The notes under the pieces were generated by a model. That model saw only the letters and a program-made list of their open reading frames with translations. It searched no databases and was not told the DNA's origin. From Planctomycetales bacterium (GTDB taxonomy: Bacteria > Planctomycetota > Phycisphaerae > SM23-33), in NCBI GenBank assembly GCA_030673005.1, contig DAOVFI010000126.1, positions 1 through 7,056 of the forward strand: a stretch of 7,056 bases of DNA. Reading direction: 5' to 3'. Within the stretch, counting starts at the first letter, position 1. Every line of letters starts with the position of its first letter. This document shows positions 1 to 6,463 of the stretch, one piece after another. The translations under genes were made by a program, and so were the position numbers.

Positions 1-734
1 GGTTCGTTACCGAGACCCATCCACTCATTAGCCGTAACTGTCCCGCCGGTTTGTGTGAACGTTCCCGTCCCTTTATAACCGAGATTCATAAACCGGAACG
101 ACAGTAACCCATCCTGTAAATCGTATGTGCCCGACGATCCGACTTGTTCGCCGAGGAGGCCCCTGCCATCAAACGTAACATTACCACCGGCCTGTTTGAA
201 GATTCCTGAACCGTGAACACCAATCACCAAAGACGCTCCCGGCCCTCCCGACAGCAACCCACTCTGGAGATTATATTCGCCCGACGAGCCGGTTTGGCTG
301 CCGATGCCCATCCACTCCTCGATGCTGTGCGTTCCGCTTGTAACAGTAACCGTTCCGTGGCCTCCGGACCAGCCGCCAATATTGACGGAATCATTTGAAA
401 CACTGCTGCCGTTTTCGATATACAACGCGCCGGCGCCCGCATCGCCAATGAATAGGTTCTGAAAATAGGCGGACGTGGCGTGGCCGCTGACTGTGATCGA
501 TCCGCCGTTGTCGGTTGTATTGCCCCAAATGGCCTGCGGCGAGCCGGAAAGAACCATCAGGATGTCGGACGGGTCCGGGTAGCCGGCGGGGGTCCAGTTA
601 TTCCCGTCGTTCCAGTCGCCACCGGCAGGACCGGTCCAGGTGCGGGTCGCGCCTCGGGCCTGATTGGTCGAACACAGCAGGACAATCATAAAGACAAGCC
701 CGATACATAAAGTTAACGACAGGTTCCTGTTCAT
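1..734 (-). CDS. Secreted beta-strand repeat protein, N-terminal 244 residues (C-terminus beyond window edge)
   Basis: The frame is open from an ATG at 734-732 down to the window edge with no stop, so the gene is partial at its C-terminus. AGGAGC lies at 746-741, six bases before the ATG, which fixes the start. The protein opens with a signal peptide: hydrophobic residues about 5-21, then a plausible signal peptidase I site after ARGA (residue 29). Next comes TRTWTGPAGGDWNDGNNW (residues 30-47), the G-x-W-x-x-x-x-N-W opening common in exported autotransporter-like and PEP-CTERM-type beta-helix proteins. From about residue 127 there are roughly 50-residue repeats with the pattern Q-x-G-G-x-V, then W-M-G-(I/L)-G, then G-S-S-G-x-Y-x-L-Q-x-G-L-L-S; two are complete and a third is cut by the edge. 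The composition is rich in Gly, Ser and Thr and nearly free of Lys. I infer a secreted beta-solenoid, perhaps surface attached. A C-terminal sorting signal such as PEP-CTERM cannot be checked here. Substrate or binding partner is unknown. Confidence 0.85.
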   Translation of the reverse strand, partial: MNRNLSLTLCIGLVFMIVLLCSTNQARGATRTWTGPAGGDWNDGNNWTPAGYPDPSDILMVLSGSPQAIWGNTTDNGGSITVSGHATSAYFQNLFIGDAGAGALYIENGSSVSNDSVNIGGWSGGHGTVTVTSGTHSIEEWMGIGSQTGSSGEYNLQSGLLSGGPGASLVIGVHGSGIFKQAGGNVTFDGRGLLGEQVGSSGTYDLQDGLLSFRFMNLGYKGTGTFTQTGGTVTANEWMGLGNE

Positions 735-903
735 CACTTTGCTCCTTTTATTCCTGTTCACCCCAACCGTTTTGAAAAAAATCATAGTCGCACAATCACA
801 ACTGAAATCGAAAGGAAGTCCGTCCCCTTATCGCAAAGCAACAACCCCGAATGGCAAAGCGGGACAACCTCCGTAAGTTAACGCCTCGACTTATATTTTG
901 ACC

Positions 904-931
904 ATTATACGGCAAGTTGCGTTTTCGCCAA
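904..931 (-). promoter_or_regulatory. Candidate sigma70-type promoter for the minus-strand repeat protein
   Basis: On the minus strand a perfect TATAAT lies at 909-904, and TTGGCG (four of six matches to TTGACA) at 931-926, with a 16-base spacer. Transcription would start near 897 and give a leader of about 160 bases before the ATG at 734. The rest of the divergent region (735-1020) shows no other gene. For the plus-strand gene at 1021 a TATTAT at 974-979 could serve as a -10 box, but no matching -35 box is visible. These are consensus matches by eye only. Confidence 0.45.
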
Positions 932-1020
932 GGAAAAAATGACACTTTCATTCCTTGCAAGTCTTCGCTACGGTATTATGGGGGAAGCGAATTATTACCT
1001 GGAATCCTTTGGAGAAGAGA

Positions 1021-3504
1021 ATGACTGTACGTCGCACGATGTTGACTGTGAGTTTTGTTCTGGCGGTTTTCCTTGGGCTTGTCTGTCAGACGGCGCAGGG
1101 ACAAACCACCAAGGCGTCTGCCAAGCCCGCAAAAAAGCCGGCTGTTGCCGGCAAATCAACGGCAAAAATCTATGCGATTGTCGTCAGCCGGGCAACCGCC
1201 GCCGATGCCGAATGGCGGAAGGTGGTCGATGCGCTCCGCAAGAAACACAACGGCCAGGTAATCCGGTATCTCTCGGATGTCCGCGAGACACTGACGGAAC
1301 TGTCGGCCTGGATGCCGGATTACGTCTGCTTCGTCGCCACGCCCGAAGAAATCAATCGGCCTTACATGGTCAATATCCACCACATGATCCGAAAACTGGA
1401 CGACGACCCGTACGAAGACGCGCTCTGGGCCATCCTGACCGGATACAACACTGCCGACGCGCTTCGGATAGCCAGACACGCCGGCCCGCTGGTACTCCGG
1501 CGGTCCGTCAGCGGCACGTCGTCAGCGCCCATCAGGCCGTTCGATTCAGGTCTTCGGTTCGCCGAAGGCACAAAGGGGAAGATGTGGATAAAACCCAAAG
1601 GCGGCGAAGAAAAAGAAGCGAAATGCGAACCCGACGGCATCAAGAAAATGGTCGATGCGCTGAACAACACAAAAACCGACTGCTTCTTCACCAGCGGGCA
1701 CGCCACGACAAAAGACTGGCAGGCTGGATACCGGGTCAGAGGCGGGCAGTTCCGCTGCAAGGACGGGCAACTCTTCGGACTGGATACCACCGGCAAACGA
1801 TACGACATCAACTCGCCAAACCCCAAAGCATACCTGGCCGTCGGAAACTGCCTTATCGGACTGATCCCCAGTCGCGACTGCATGGCCCTGGCGTGGATGC
1901 ACTCCGGCGGGGCGCATCAGATGTTCGCACACATCGCCACGCAATGGTACGGGCACATGGGCTGGGGAATGGTGCACCTGCTGGTCAACCAGCCGGGACG
2001 ATTCAACGTGGTCGAGTCGTTCTATTTCAATCAGCAGTCGCTGCTGTATCGAATGTTGACCGAATATCCCAAGGCCGTGAACGCCATAGTCGAGGACTAT
2101 AACGTGCGGCGGAATCGCAGGGCGATGCGAGACATGACGGAGCGCCACAACCTGACCAAAAAGGACGCTTCCGGCAGGCGCGTAAGTGACCGCGACGCCG
2201 TCGGCCTGCTGTGGGAGCGCGATACGACGGTCGTCTATGGCGATCCTGCCTGGGATGCGCGCCTGAAGCGGCGAACGCTGCCGTGGAGCCAGAAATTCAC
2301 CGTCGCCGGCGGAACCTACACCTTCACCGTAACGACAAACGAAGACGGCAAATGGTCCGGCGGGCGCAAACGTCACGTCACGGCGCTGCTGCCGAGGCGG
2401 GTCAAAGACATCGAGATCATCGAAGGCGCCGATCTTAAGCCGGTCGTTACCGACAATTTCATCCTGCTGCCGCTGAAGGGTGAGTTTAAGAAGGGACAGC
2501 AGATTAAGGTCGTCTTCAAGGCCAAACTGCTTGTCCGTCCCGACGGCAAGGCTCTGGCGGCGCTGAATGAGAACCGCCGGGCCGTTGCTCTGCTGCCGGA
2601 GCAGACCCGCTCGGGCGTGCTTATCGCCCTTTCCAAGGCGGGAAAAAACCGCAGCCAACTCATCTCGGTTATCCGGTCCGTTCCCGCCGACCAGCGAAAA
2701 GCGGCTGCATTCCTGATAGCGAATATGCCGGATTGCGACCTGAAGGCGCTGAGCGCGAAATTCCTGCTGGACAACATTAAATACGCCTTCAAGGCCCGCA
2801 AAACCGCCCCGTGGAGCAAGCAGATTCCCGAATCGTTGTTTTTTAACGACATACTGCCGTATGCGAGCGCCAACGAGCGGCGGGACAACTGGCGGAAGGA
2901 TTTTTACGACCGATTTTCCGCCATGGCGTGGAAGTGCAAGTCGCCCGGCGAGGCGGCGATGTTGCTGAACAGGGAAATCTTCAAGGCCCTGGACGTGAAA
3001 TACCATGCGACCAAGCGCCCCAAGCCTGACCAAAGCCCGTATGAATCCGTCGAAGCGAAATTCGCTTCCTGTACGGGCCTGTCGATATTGCTGGTCGATG
3101 CCTGCCGGGCCGTTGGGATACCGGCGAGGTTGGCGGGGATTCCGCTGTGGAAGCCCGACAGGCACGGCAAACGCCCCGGCCGGGCCGGCAACCACAACTG
3201 GACGGAGATATGGGACGGGCAATGGCACCATTTAGGTTCAGCCGAGCCGAGGGGATTGGACAATGCCTGGTTCACGAAGAAATGTTACACTGCCGCCGAC
3301 TCGCGAGTATGGTTCCATCGCATTTACGCCACGTCGTTCAGGAAGACGGGGACGTCTTTCCCGCTCGTATGGAACATGTCGATCCAGTGGGTGCCCGCGA
3401 CGGACGTAACGCGATCTTACACCACGCCGCGAAAAAAACCGACTCCCAGAAGCAAACCGGCCATGAAGAGCAAAACTCAACCTGCAACGAAAGACAACCG
3501 GTAG
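1021..3504 (+). CDS. Exported protein: clan CD (gingipain-like) peptidase-like N-terminal half plus transglutaminase-like C-terminal half
   Basis: An 827-residue protein. The ATG at 1021 is preferred because GGAGAAGAG begins at 1011, six bases away, and because it places a signal peptide at the N-terminus (hydrophobic residues 8-21, cleavage likely after TAQG, residue 27). An upstream in-frame TTG at 955 would bury that signal. Residues about 49-330 look like a caspase/gingipain fold: a beta strand KIYAIVVS, a D-D-D-P-Y-E-D...ILTGY block (127-142), CFFTSGHAT with His227, and YLAVGNCLIG with Cys277. That His then Cys, each after a hydrophobic strand, is the clan CD catalytic arrangement. Residues about 424-505 are beta-rich. 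Residues about 506-800 match the transglutaminase-like family: FASCTGLS (Cys684), NHNWTEIW (His725) and LGSAEP, where Glu742 probably replaces the usual Asp. A Lys/Pro/Ser-rich tail ends the protein. I infer a periplasmic or secreted enzyme that cleaves or crosslinks protein or peptidoglycan peptides; the substrate is unknown. The transglutaminase assignment is firm, the peptidase-like one moderate. Confidence 0.85.
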   Translation: MTVRRTMLTVSFVLAVFLGLVCQTAQGQTTKASAKPAKKPAVAGKSTAKIYAIVVSRATAADAEWRKVVDALRKKHNGQVIRYLSDVRETLTELSAWMPDYVCFVATPEEINRPYMVNIHHMIRKLDDDPYEDALWAILTGYNTADALRIARHAGPLVLRRSVSGTSSAPIRPFDSGLRFAEGTKGKMWIKPKGGEEKEAKCEPDGIKKMVDALNNTKTDCFFTSGHATTKDWQAGYRVRGGQFRCKDGQLFGLDTTGKRYDINSPNPKAYLAVGNCLIGLIPSRDCMALAWMHSGGAHQMFAHIATQWYGHMGWGMVHLLVNQPGRFNVVESFYFNQQSLLYRMLTEYPKAVNAIVEDYNVRRNRRAMRDMTERHNLTKKDASGRRVSDRDAVGLLWERDTTVVYGDPAWDARLKRRTLPWSQKFTVAGGTYTFTVTTNEDGKWSGGRKRHVTALLPRRVKDIEIIEGADLKPVVTDNFILLPLKGEFKKGQQIKVVFKAKLLVRPDGKALAALNENRRAVALLPEQTRSGVLIALSKAGKNRSQLISVIRSVPADQRKAAAFLIANMPDCDLKALSAKFLLDNIKYAFKARKTAPWSKQIPESLFFNDILPYASANERRDNWRKDFYDRFSAMAWKCKSPGEAAMLLNREIFKALDVKYHATKRPKPDQSPYESVEAKFASCTGLSILLVDACRAVGIPARLAGIPLWKPDRHGKRPGRAGNHNWTEIWDGQWHHLGSAEPRGLDNAWFTKKCYTAADSRVWFHRIYATSFRKTGTSFPLVWNMSIQWVPATDVTRSYTTPRKKPTPRSKPAMKSKTQPATKDNR

Positions 3505-3505
3505 A

Positions 3506-3583
3506 GTGGCACGGGCGCCTGCCTGCCGGTAGGCAAGGTCTCGCCCGTGGATAAAGAAAACATGGCCGAGACGGCCATGCCAC
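3506..3583. repeat. Compound inverted repeat between convergent genes
   Basis: Several inverted repeats are stacked here. GTGGCA (3506-3511) pairs with TGCCAC (3578-3583) at the outside. CACGGGCG (3510-3517) pairs with CGCCCGTG (3542-3549). CATGGCC (3561-3567) pairs with GGCCATG (3573-3579) around a five-base loop. The block begins just after the stop codon at 3504 and ends ten bases before the stop of the convergent MCE gene. It may act as a bidirectional terminator or transcript-end protector, but no T-run follows any stem, so it is not a canonical intrinsic terminator. From memory, palindromes of the CACGGGCG/CGCCCGTG type recur between genes in planctomycete genomes. Confidence 0.7.
3518..3539. 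repeat. Palindromic repeat, copy 1 of 3 (degenerate)
   Basis: The 18 bases CCTGCCTGCCGGTAGGCA (3518-3535) are identical to those in copy 2 at 6785-6802; the right end here reads AGGT in place of GGT, so the palindrome is less perfect. It lies wholly inside the loop of the CACGGGCG/CGCCCGTG inverted repeat, as if inserted there. Confidence 0.75.
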
Positions 3584-3592
3584 GGCGTACGA

Positions 3593-4708
3593 CTACTTCA
3601 CCTTTAAACGAACTCCTTCCTTTTTCCACTTGTCCAGGAGTAGTTGCAGTGAATCCAGTGTGGTCTGGAGTTGTTTTGCGGCGTTGACGAGGTTTTCGTA
3701 CAAGGCGGGGTCGTTAATAAGGCGTCCTGCCGTTCCCTGTCCCTTGTCGATTTTGGTGGTGATGCGGTGCATCGAGGTCAGGACTTTGGCGAGGCGGTCG
3801 GCGTCGTTTATCAGGTGCGTCATAAGATCATCAAAACGCTTTGAAGCCGCTTTAGCGGCCCCGGATACGTCGCCCATTGTGCCCTTGACGTCATCAACCA
3901 TTGTCTTCAGGCCTTTCATTGCCTCGACCGAGGCGGCTGCGGCGGTGTTGAGATTCGCCAGTGCGGCCTTGAAATTTGCCTGGTTTTCCTTGTCGCCGAG
4001 GTTTTTGGCGATTGCGTCCAGAGCGGCGTCGAGTTTGGCAATAGTGGTCTGCAAATTCGGCGGCGCTTTGGGACGGGGTGTCGCGGGGGCGGTTGTGGTG
4101 GTAGTAGCCGATGGGGCGCTTGTGGCGGCGCCGGTCGGCGGTGCCGGCGGGGGGGCTAAGAAGGTGTCCAGCGAGTCGGCCAGGTTCTTGAAACTGCACA
4201 TCGCTTCGCGGATTTCTTTGACCAGTTTTCCCGATATAGGTCCGATGCCTCCGTCCGGGCGCCAGCCGACCTTCATTGTAAATGCGTTGTCCTTGGGCAG
4301 CCACGCCAGCAGGCCTTTGGTAATGGGGTCGGTTCGTTCCGAACCGGGAGATTTTCTGTCGGAAGACAGTTCGATCGCGCCGCCGCCAGCGAATCCGCCG
4401 CTGCGGAAGTAGGCGTTCACGTTGCCGGGGATGCTGACGTCCTGGTCGATGGTGGCGATGATCGTAACACCTTTGCGGGCATTGCCTTCGGTAAACGTTA
4501 TCTCGGAGACCCGCCCGATCCTTATACCCGCCAGCAGCACGTCGGACCCTTCGCGGACCGGTCCGGTATCCCAATGCGTGAACCGCAATTCGTATCCGGG
4601 GCGAACGAAGGCGGGCAACTCGCGGAAGATGATGATCATCCCGCCCAGGATAATCAACGCCAGCATAACCGTTGCCCCCACAAGCATGCTACGTCTCTTT
4701 TCTGTCAT
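3593..4708 (-). CDS. mlaD: MlaD-like MCE-domain protein of a lipid ABC transporter
   Basis: A 371-residue protein starting at the ATG at 4708-4706, with AAGGGA a short distance upstream; a TTG at 4723 in frame lies within that ribosome-binding stretch and is less likely. It has an N-terminal membrane anchor (residues about 9-28), then an MCE domain (about 38-116; PGYELRF, GSDVLLAGIRIGRV, IPGNVNAYFRSGG). A Pro/Ala/Thr-rich linker follows (about 184-217). The C-terminal part is helical and probably coiled coil, and carries GQGTAGRLINDPALYENL (323-340), a G-x-G-T-x-G-x-L-x-x-D-P-x-L-Y motif typical of MlaD/Mce proteins. Known members bind phospholipid or other hydrophobic molecules in the periplasm and hand them to or from the MlaE permease. 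The start overlaps the end of the ATPase gene by 20 bases, implying translational coupling. The gene symbol is by family; the lipid carried and direction of transport cannot be told from sequence. Confidence 0.9.
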   Translation of the reverse strand: MTEKRRSMLVGATVMLALIILGGMIIIFRELPAFVRPGYELRFTHWDTGPVREGSDVLLAGIRIGRVSEITFTEGNARKGVTIIATIDQDVSIPGNVNAYFRSGGFAGGGAIELSSDRKSPGSERTDPITKGLLAWLPKDNAFTMKVGWRPDGGIGPISGKLVKEIREAMCSFKNLADSLDTFLAPPPAPPTGAATSAPSATTTTTAPATPRPKAPPNLQTTIAKLDAALDAIAKNLGDKENQANFKAALANLNTAAAASVEAMKGLKTMVDDVKGTMGDVSGAAKAASKRFDDLMTHLINDADRLAKVLTSMHRITTKIDKGQGTAGRLINDPALYENLVNAAKQLQTTLDSLQLLLDKWKKEGVRLKVK

Positions 4709-5507
4709 GATCGTTCCCTTCAACGGTATGTCCGTATCTCAGTTCGTTCAGTTCTTCGGGCGTGGCCTGGCCGTCAACGAATCGGACCACCACGTCGTTG
4801 GTTATCTCGCGAAGCCCGTCCGGTGTGGTGTCGGCGAGGATTCTGCCGTTATAAAGCATCACGATTCGGTCGGCCACTTTCCGGGCGGAGTCCATGTCGT
4901 GGGTAACGACCAGGGCGGTCGTCCTCAGCTCGGTCTGGAGTTTCAGAATCAACTCGTTTATCAGGTCGGCGCGAATCGGGTCAAGTCCGGTCGTCGGTTC
5001 GTCGTACAGGATAACCTCGGGGTTCAGGGCGACCGCCCGCGCCAGGGCGACGCGTTTTTTCTGTCCGCCGGACAGTTCTTCGGGCATCCTCTCCTGCAAC
5101 CCGTCCAGGCCGACAAGACGGAGCACTCGCGAGCAGCGATGTTGTAATTCCTGCTTCGAGAGGATTTTGTGCTCGATCAACGGGAAGTGGATGTTCTCGG
5201 CCACCGTCATCGAGTCGAACAGGGCGTTGCTTTGGAAGAGGAATCCGATTCGGCTGCGAATCGGCACGAGTTGTCGCTCCGACAGGTGCGTGATGTCCAC
5301 GCCGTCGAAGAAGACCTTTCCCTTGTCGGGTCGCAGCAGGGCGACGATGTGTTTCAGCAGGACCGTTTTGCCGCACCCGCTGGGTCCGATGACGACGGTC
5401 GTTTCTCCGCGCTGGATGTCCAGGTCGAGGTCCTCGAGGACCACGTGCCGGTTGAAGGTCTTGCGGACGCCCTTCAGGCGGATAATTGGATTGGCCTGCT
5501 CTGTCAT
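4689..5507 (-). CDS. mlaF: MlaF-like ABC transporter ATP-binding protein
   Basis: A 272-residue ABC ATPase with all motifs intact: Walker A GPSGCGKT (41-48), Q-loop Gln92 in FLFQSNALFDSMTV, signature LSGGQ (145-149), Walker B VILYDE with Glu170, D-loop GLDP, and the switch His203 in VVTHD. The FQSNALFDSMTVAEN stretch and the short C-terminal extension ending near VRFVDG match the MlaF/Ttg2A group that powers MCE-type lipid transport. It should sit on the cytoplasmic face of the inner membrane bound to an MlaE permease. It is first of a two-gene unit with the MCE gene, which overlaps its end. The ribosome site is weak (GGA ten bases before the ATG). The 204 bases upstream (5508-5711) are partly AT-rich and hold no permease gene and no clear promoter that I can defend. 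Close alternatives are other MCE-linked ATPases of the same family. Confidence 0.92.
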   Translation of the reverse strand: MTEQANPIIRLKGVRKTFNRHVVLEDLDLDIQRGETTVVIGPSGCGKTVLLKHIVALLRPDKGKVFFDGVDITHLSERQLVPIRSRIGFLFQSNALFDSMTVAENIHFPLIEHKILSKQELQHRCSRVLRLVGLDGLQERMPEELSGGQKKRVALARAVALNPEVILYDEPTTGLDPIRADLINELILKLQTELRTTALVVTHDMDSARKVADRIVMLYNGRILADTTPDGLREITNDVVVRFVDGQATPEELNELRYGHTVEGNDHDRKET

Positions 5508-5711
5508 CGGCGGCGTTTCCAGGTATTAGTGCGGTCTTTCACAATCAAGGATCCAATGTCGTACAATGCAGTAGCCGTTAGCCGGTAGTCGGGGATTTTC
5601 TAAATTATTTTTATCCCATAATCTTAAAATCCCTGTAATCCCGCTATTTATCTTCAGCGACGGTTGGTTCTTACAATTTGAGAGGCGCTGTGCAAACATT
5701 ATTGCAATCCG

Positions 5712-6164
5712 TTAGTCAATCTCCAGGATCATCGCCGTTTCGTCGCAGTTGTCGGCCCGGGGGCAATAGAGGCAGTCGCGCCAGACCTTGCTCGGCAGGG
5801 ACTCTTTGGCCACGACGCGGAAGCCGAACTTTTCGAAGAACTCCTGCTCGTACGTCAGCGTAAAGAGATTTTTCAGCCCAAGTGCTCCGGCGTCTTCGAT
5901 GGCCTGCTGCATAAGTTGCCGGCCTATGCCTCGGTCCATGCTGTCCGGCGCTACCGCCAGAGAGCGCACCTCGCCAAGGTCTTTCCACGAAACAGGAACG
6001 GCTACGCAGCCGAGAACCTTCCCGTCCCGACAACAGACAAGGAAATCCCGCAGCGACTCGAAAATACTTTCCAGGCTGCGGTGAAGCATCCTGCCTTTTT
6101 CGGCGTAATAATTAATGAGGCCGTGGATCGCTTCGGCATCCGACATTCCAGCGGGACGAACCAT
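5712..6164 (-). CDS. Short ArgA-type GNAT N-acetyltransferase (probable N-acetylglutamate synthase)
   Basis: A 150-residue single-domain GNAT protein. It begins with VRPAGMSDAEAIHGLI, the usual first strand and helix. The acetyl-CoA-binding part is VRSLAVAPDSMDRGIG (residues 67-81) with the R-G-I-G pyrophosphate loop, and the last part holds EFFEKFGFRVV. The C-terminal stretch KVWRDCLYCP...NCDETAM, with Cys131, Cys134 and Cys140, is characteristic of the ArgA-like short acetyltransferases, the group that includes the stand-alone N-acetylglutamate synthase of Mycobacterium tuberculosis (Rv2747). That enzyme acetylates glutamate or glutamine for arginine synthesis. No other arginine gene is in the window, so the substrate remains inference. 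No Shine-Dalgarno sequence precedes the ATG; TATAGAAT sits just upstream at 6178-6171, so a leaderless transcript is possible, though no good -35 box accompanies it. An internal Met7 start is less likely because it would remove part of the first strand. Confidence 0.85.
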   Translation of the reverse strand: MVRPAGMSDAEAIHGLINYYAEKGRMLHRSLESIFESLRDFLVCCRDGKVLGCVAVPVSWKDLGEVRSLAVAPDSMDRGIGRQLMQQAIEDAGALGLKNLFTLTYEQEFFEKFGFRVVAKESLPSKVWRDCLYCPRADNCDETAMILEID

Positions 6165-6349
6165 GTGGACATTCTATACAATAGACGCCGATTGTGCTAT
6201 AAAGAAAGGTTAAGCACGCAGGCATAGTGGCTTCAGAAAAAAATGAAGTAACGGGTACACCCGGTGGCCTTGGCGGGTTTAATAAAATAGGCGCCGCTGA
6301 ATGACGATGCGTAATGTCGGCGTTGGCGCCGGGAAAAAAGAAAAAAATT

Positions 6350-6358
6350 CCGTAACGG
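6350..6358. repeat. CCGTAACGG palindrome, upstream of csrA
   Basis: CCGTAACGG is a nine-base palindrome with a central A. An identical copy lies at 6721-6729 just past the csrA stop codon, and the flanking bases are partly alike (AT then one base before, TAA after). It could be an operator or chance. Confidence 0.4.
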
Positions 6359-6369
6359 ATAATTGACCT

Positions 6370-6462
6370 TATCGGGTTATCTTTCCGATAGAGATATGGA
6401 TGGGATGTCAGGACCTGTTCGGACGGTGAGTGCCGAACCTGCATCCCGGCGAAGGAGCGCCG
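6370..6462 (+). promoter_or_regulatory. Structured csrA leader with clustered GGA motifs
   Basis: Hairpins follow one another. TATCGG (6370-6375) pairs with CCGATA (6385-6390). GATAT (6393-6397) can pair with ATGTC (6405-6409, one G-U), with GGATGGG in the loop. GTTCGG (6417-6422) pairs with CCGAAC (6433-6438). CGGCG (6447-6451) pairs with CGCCG (6458-6462). GGA occurs at 6398, 6403, 6411, 6421 and 6454. CsrA binds GGA in hairpin loops, so this leader is a likely CsrA target. A possible -35 box TTGACC lies at 6363-6368, but the -10 match near 6387 is weak. An alternative weak promoter is TATACA (6175-6180) with TATAAA (6198-6203), which would give a leader of about 250 bases. Confidence 0.55.
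6447..6462 (+). promoter_or_regulatory. csrA ribosome-binding hairpin with AAGGAG in the loop
   Basis: A perfect five-base-pair stem (CGGCG/CGCCG) presents exactly AAGGAG (6452-6457) as a six-base loop, one base before the ATG at 6464. The loop contains A-N-G-G-A, the core of a CsrA binding site, and is also the Shine-Dalgarno sequence. Bound CsrA would block ribosome access, so this is a probable autorepression site. Confidence 0.65.
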
Positions 6463-6463
6463 T

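Noticed and set aside
955..1020. Extended TTG start for the 1021-3504 gene
   Set aside because: It lacks a ribosome site and would put 22 mostly polar residues before a clear signal peptide; the ATG at 1021 has a well-placed GGAGAAGAG.
939..2102. 387-codon plus-strand open frame overlapping the large exported protein
   Set aside because: It is out of frame with a gene of clear domain content, has an Arg/Gln/His-rich composition typical of a shadow frame, and has no recognisable motif.
1546..3231. 561-codon minus-strand open frame opposite the large exported protein
   Set aside because: It mirrors codon bias of the real gene, has no domain, and its opposite strand encodes conserved protease-like and transglutaminase-like motifs.
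3630..4412. 260-codon plus-strand open frame opposite the MCE gene
   Set aside because: Low-complexity Ala/Ser/Val antisense of a clear MCE protein, without a ribosome site or motif.
6290..6330. Two GGCGCC sites and CGCCG/CGGCG arms followed by an A-rich tract, as a terminator or riboswitch
   Set aside because: The stem has a 21-base loop, the following run is A rather than T on the plus strand, and I recognise no riboswitch consensus.
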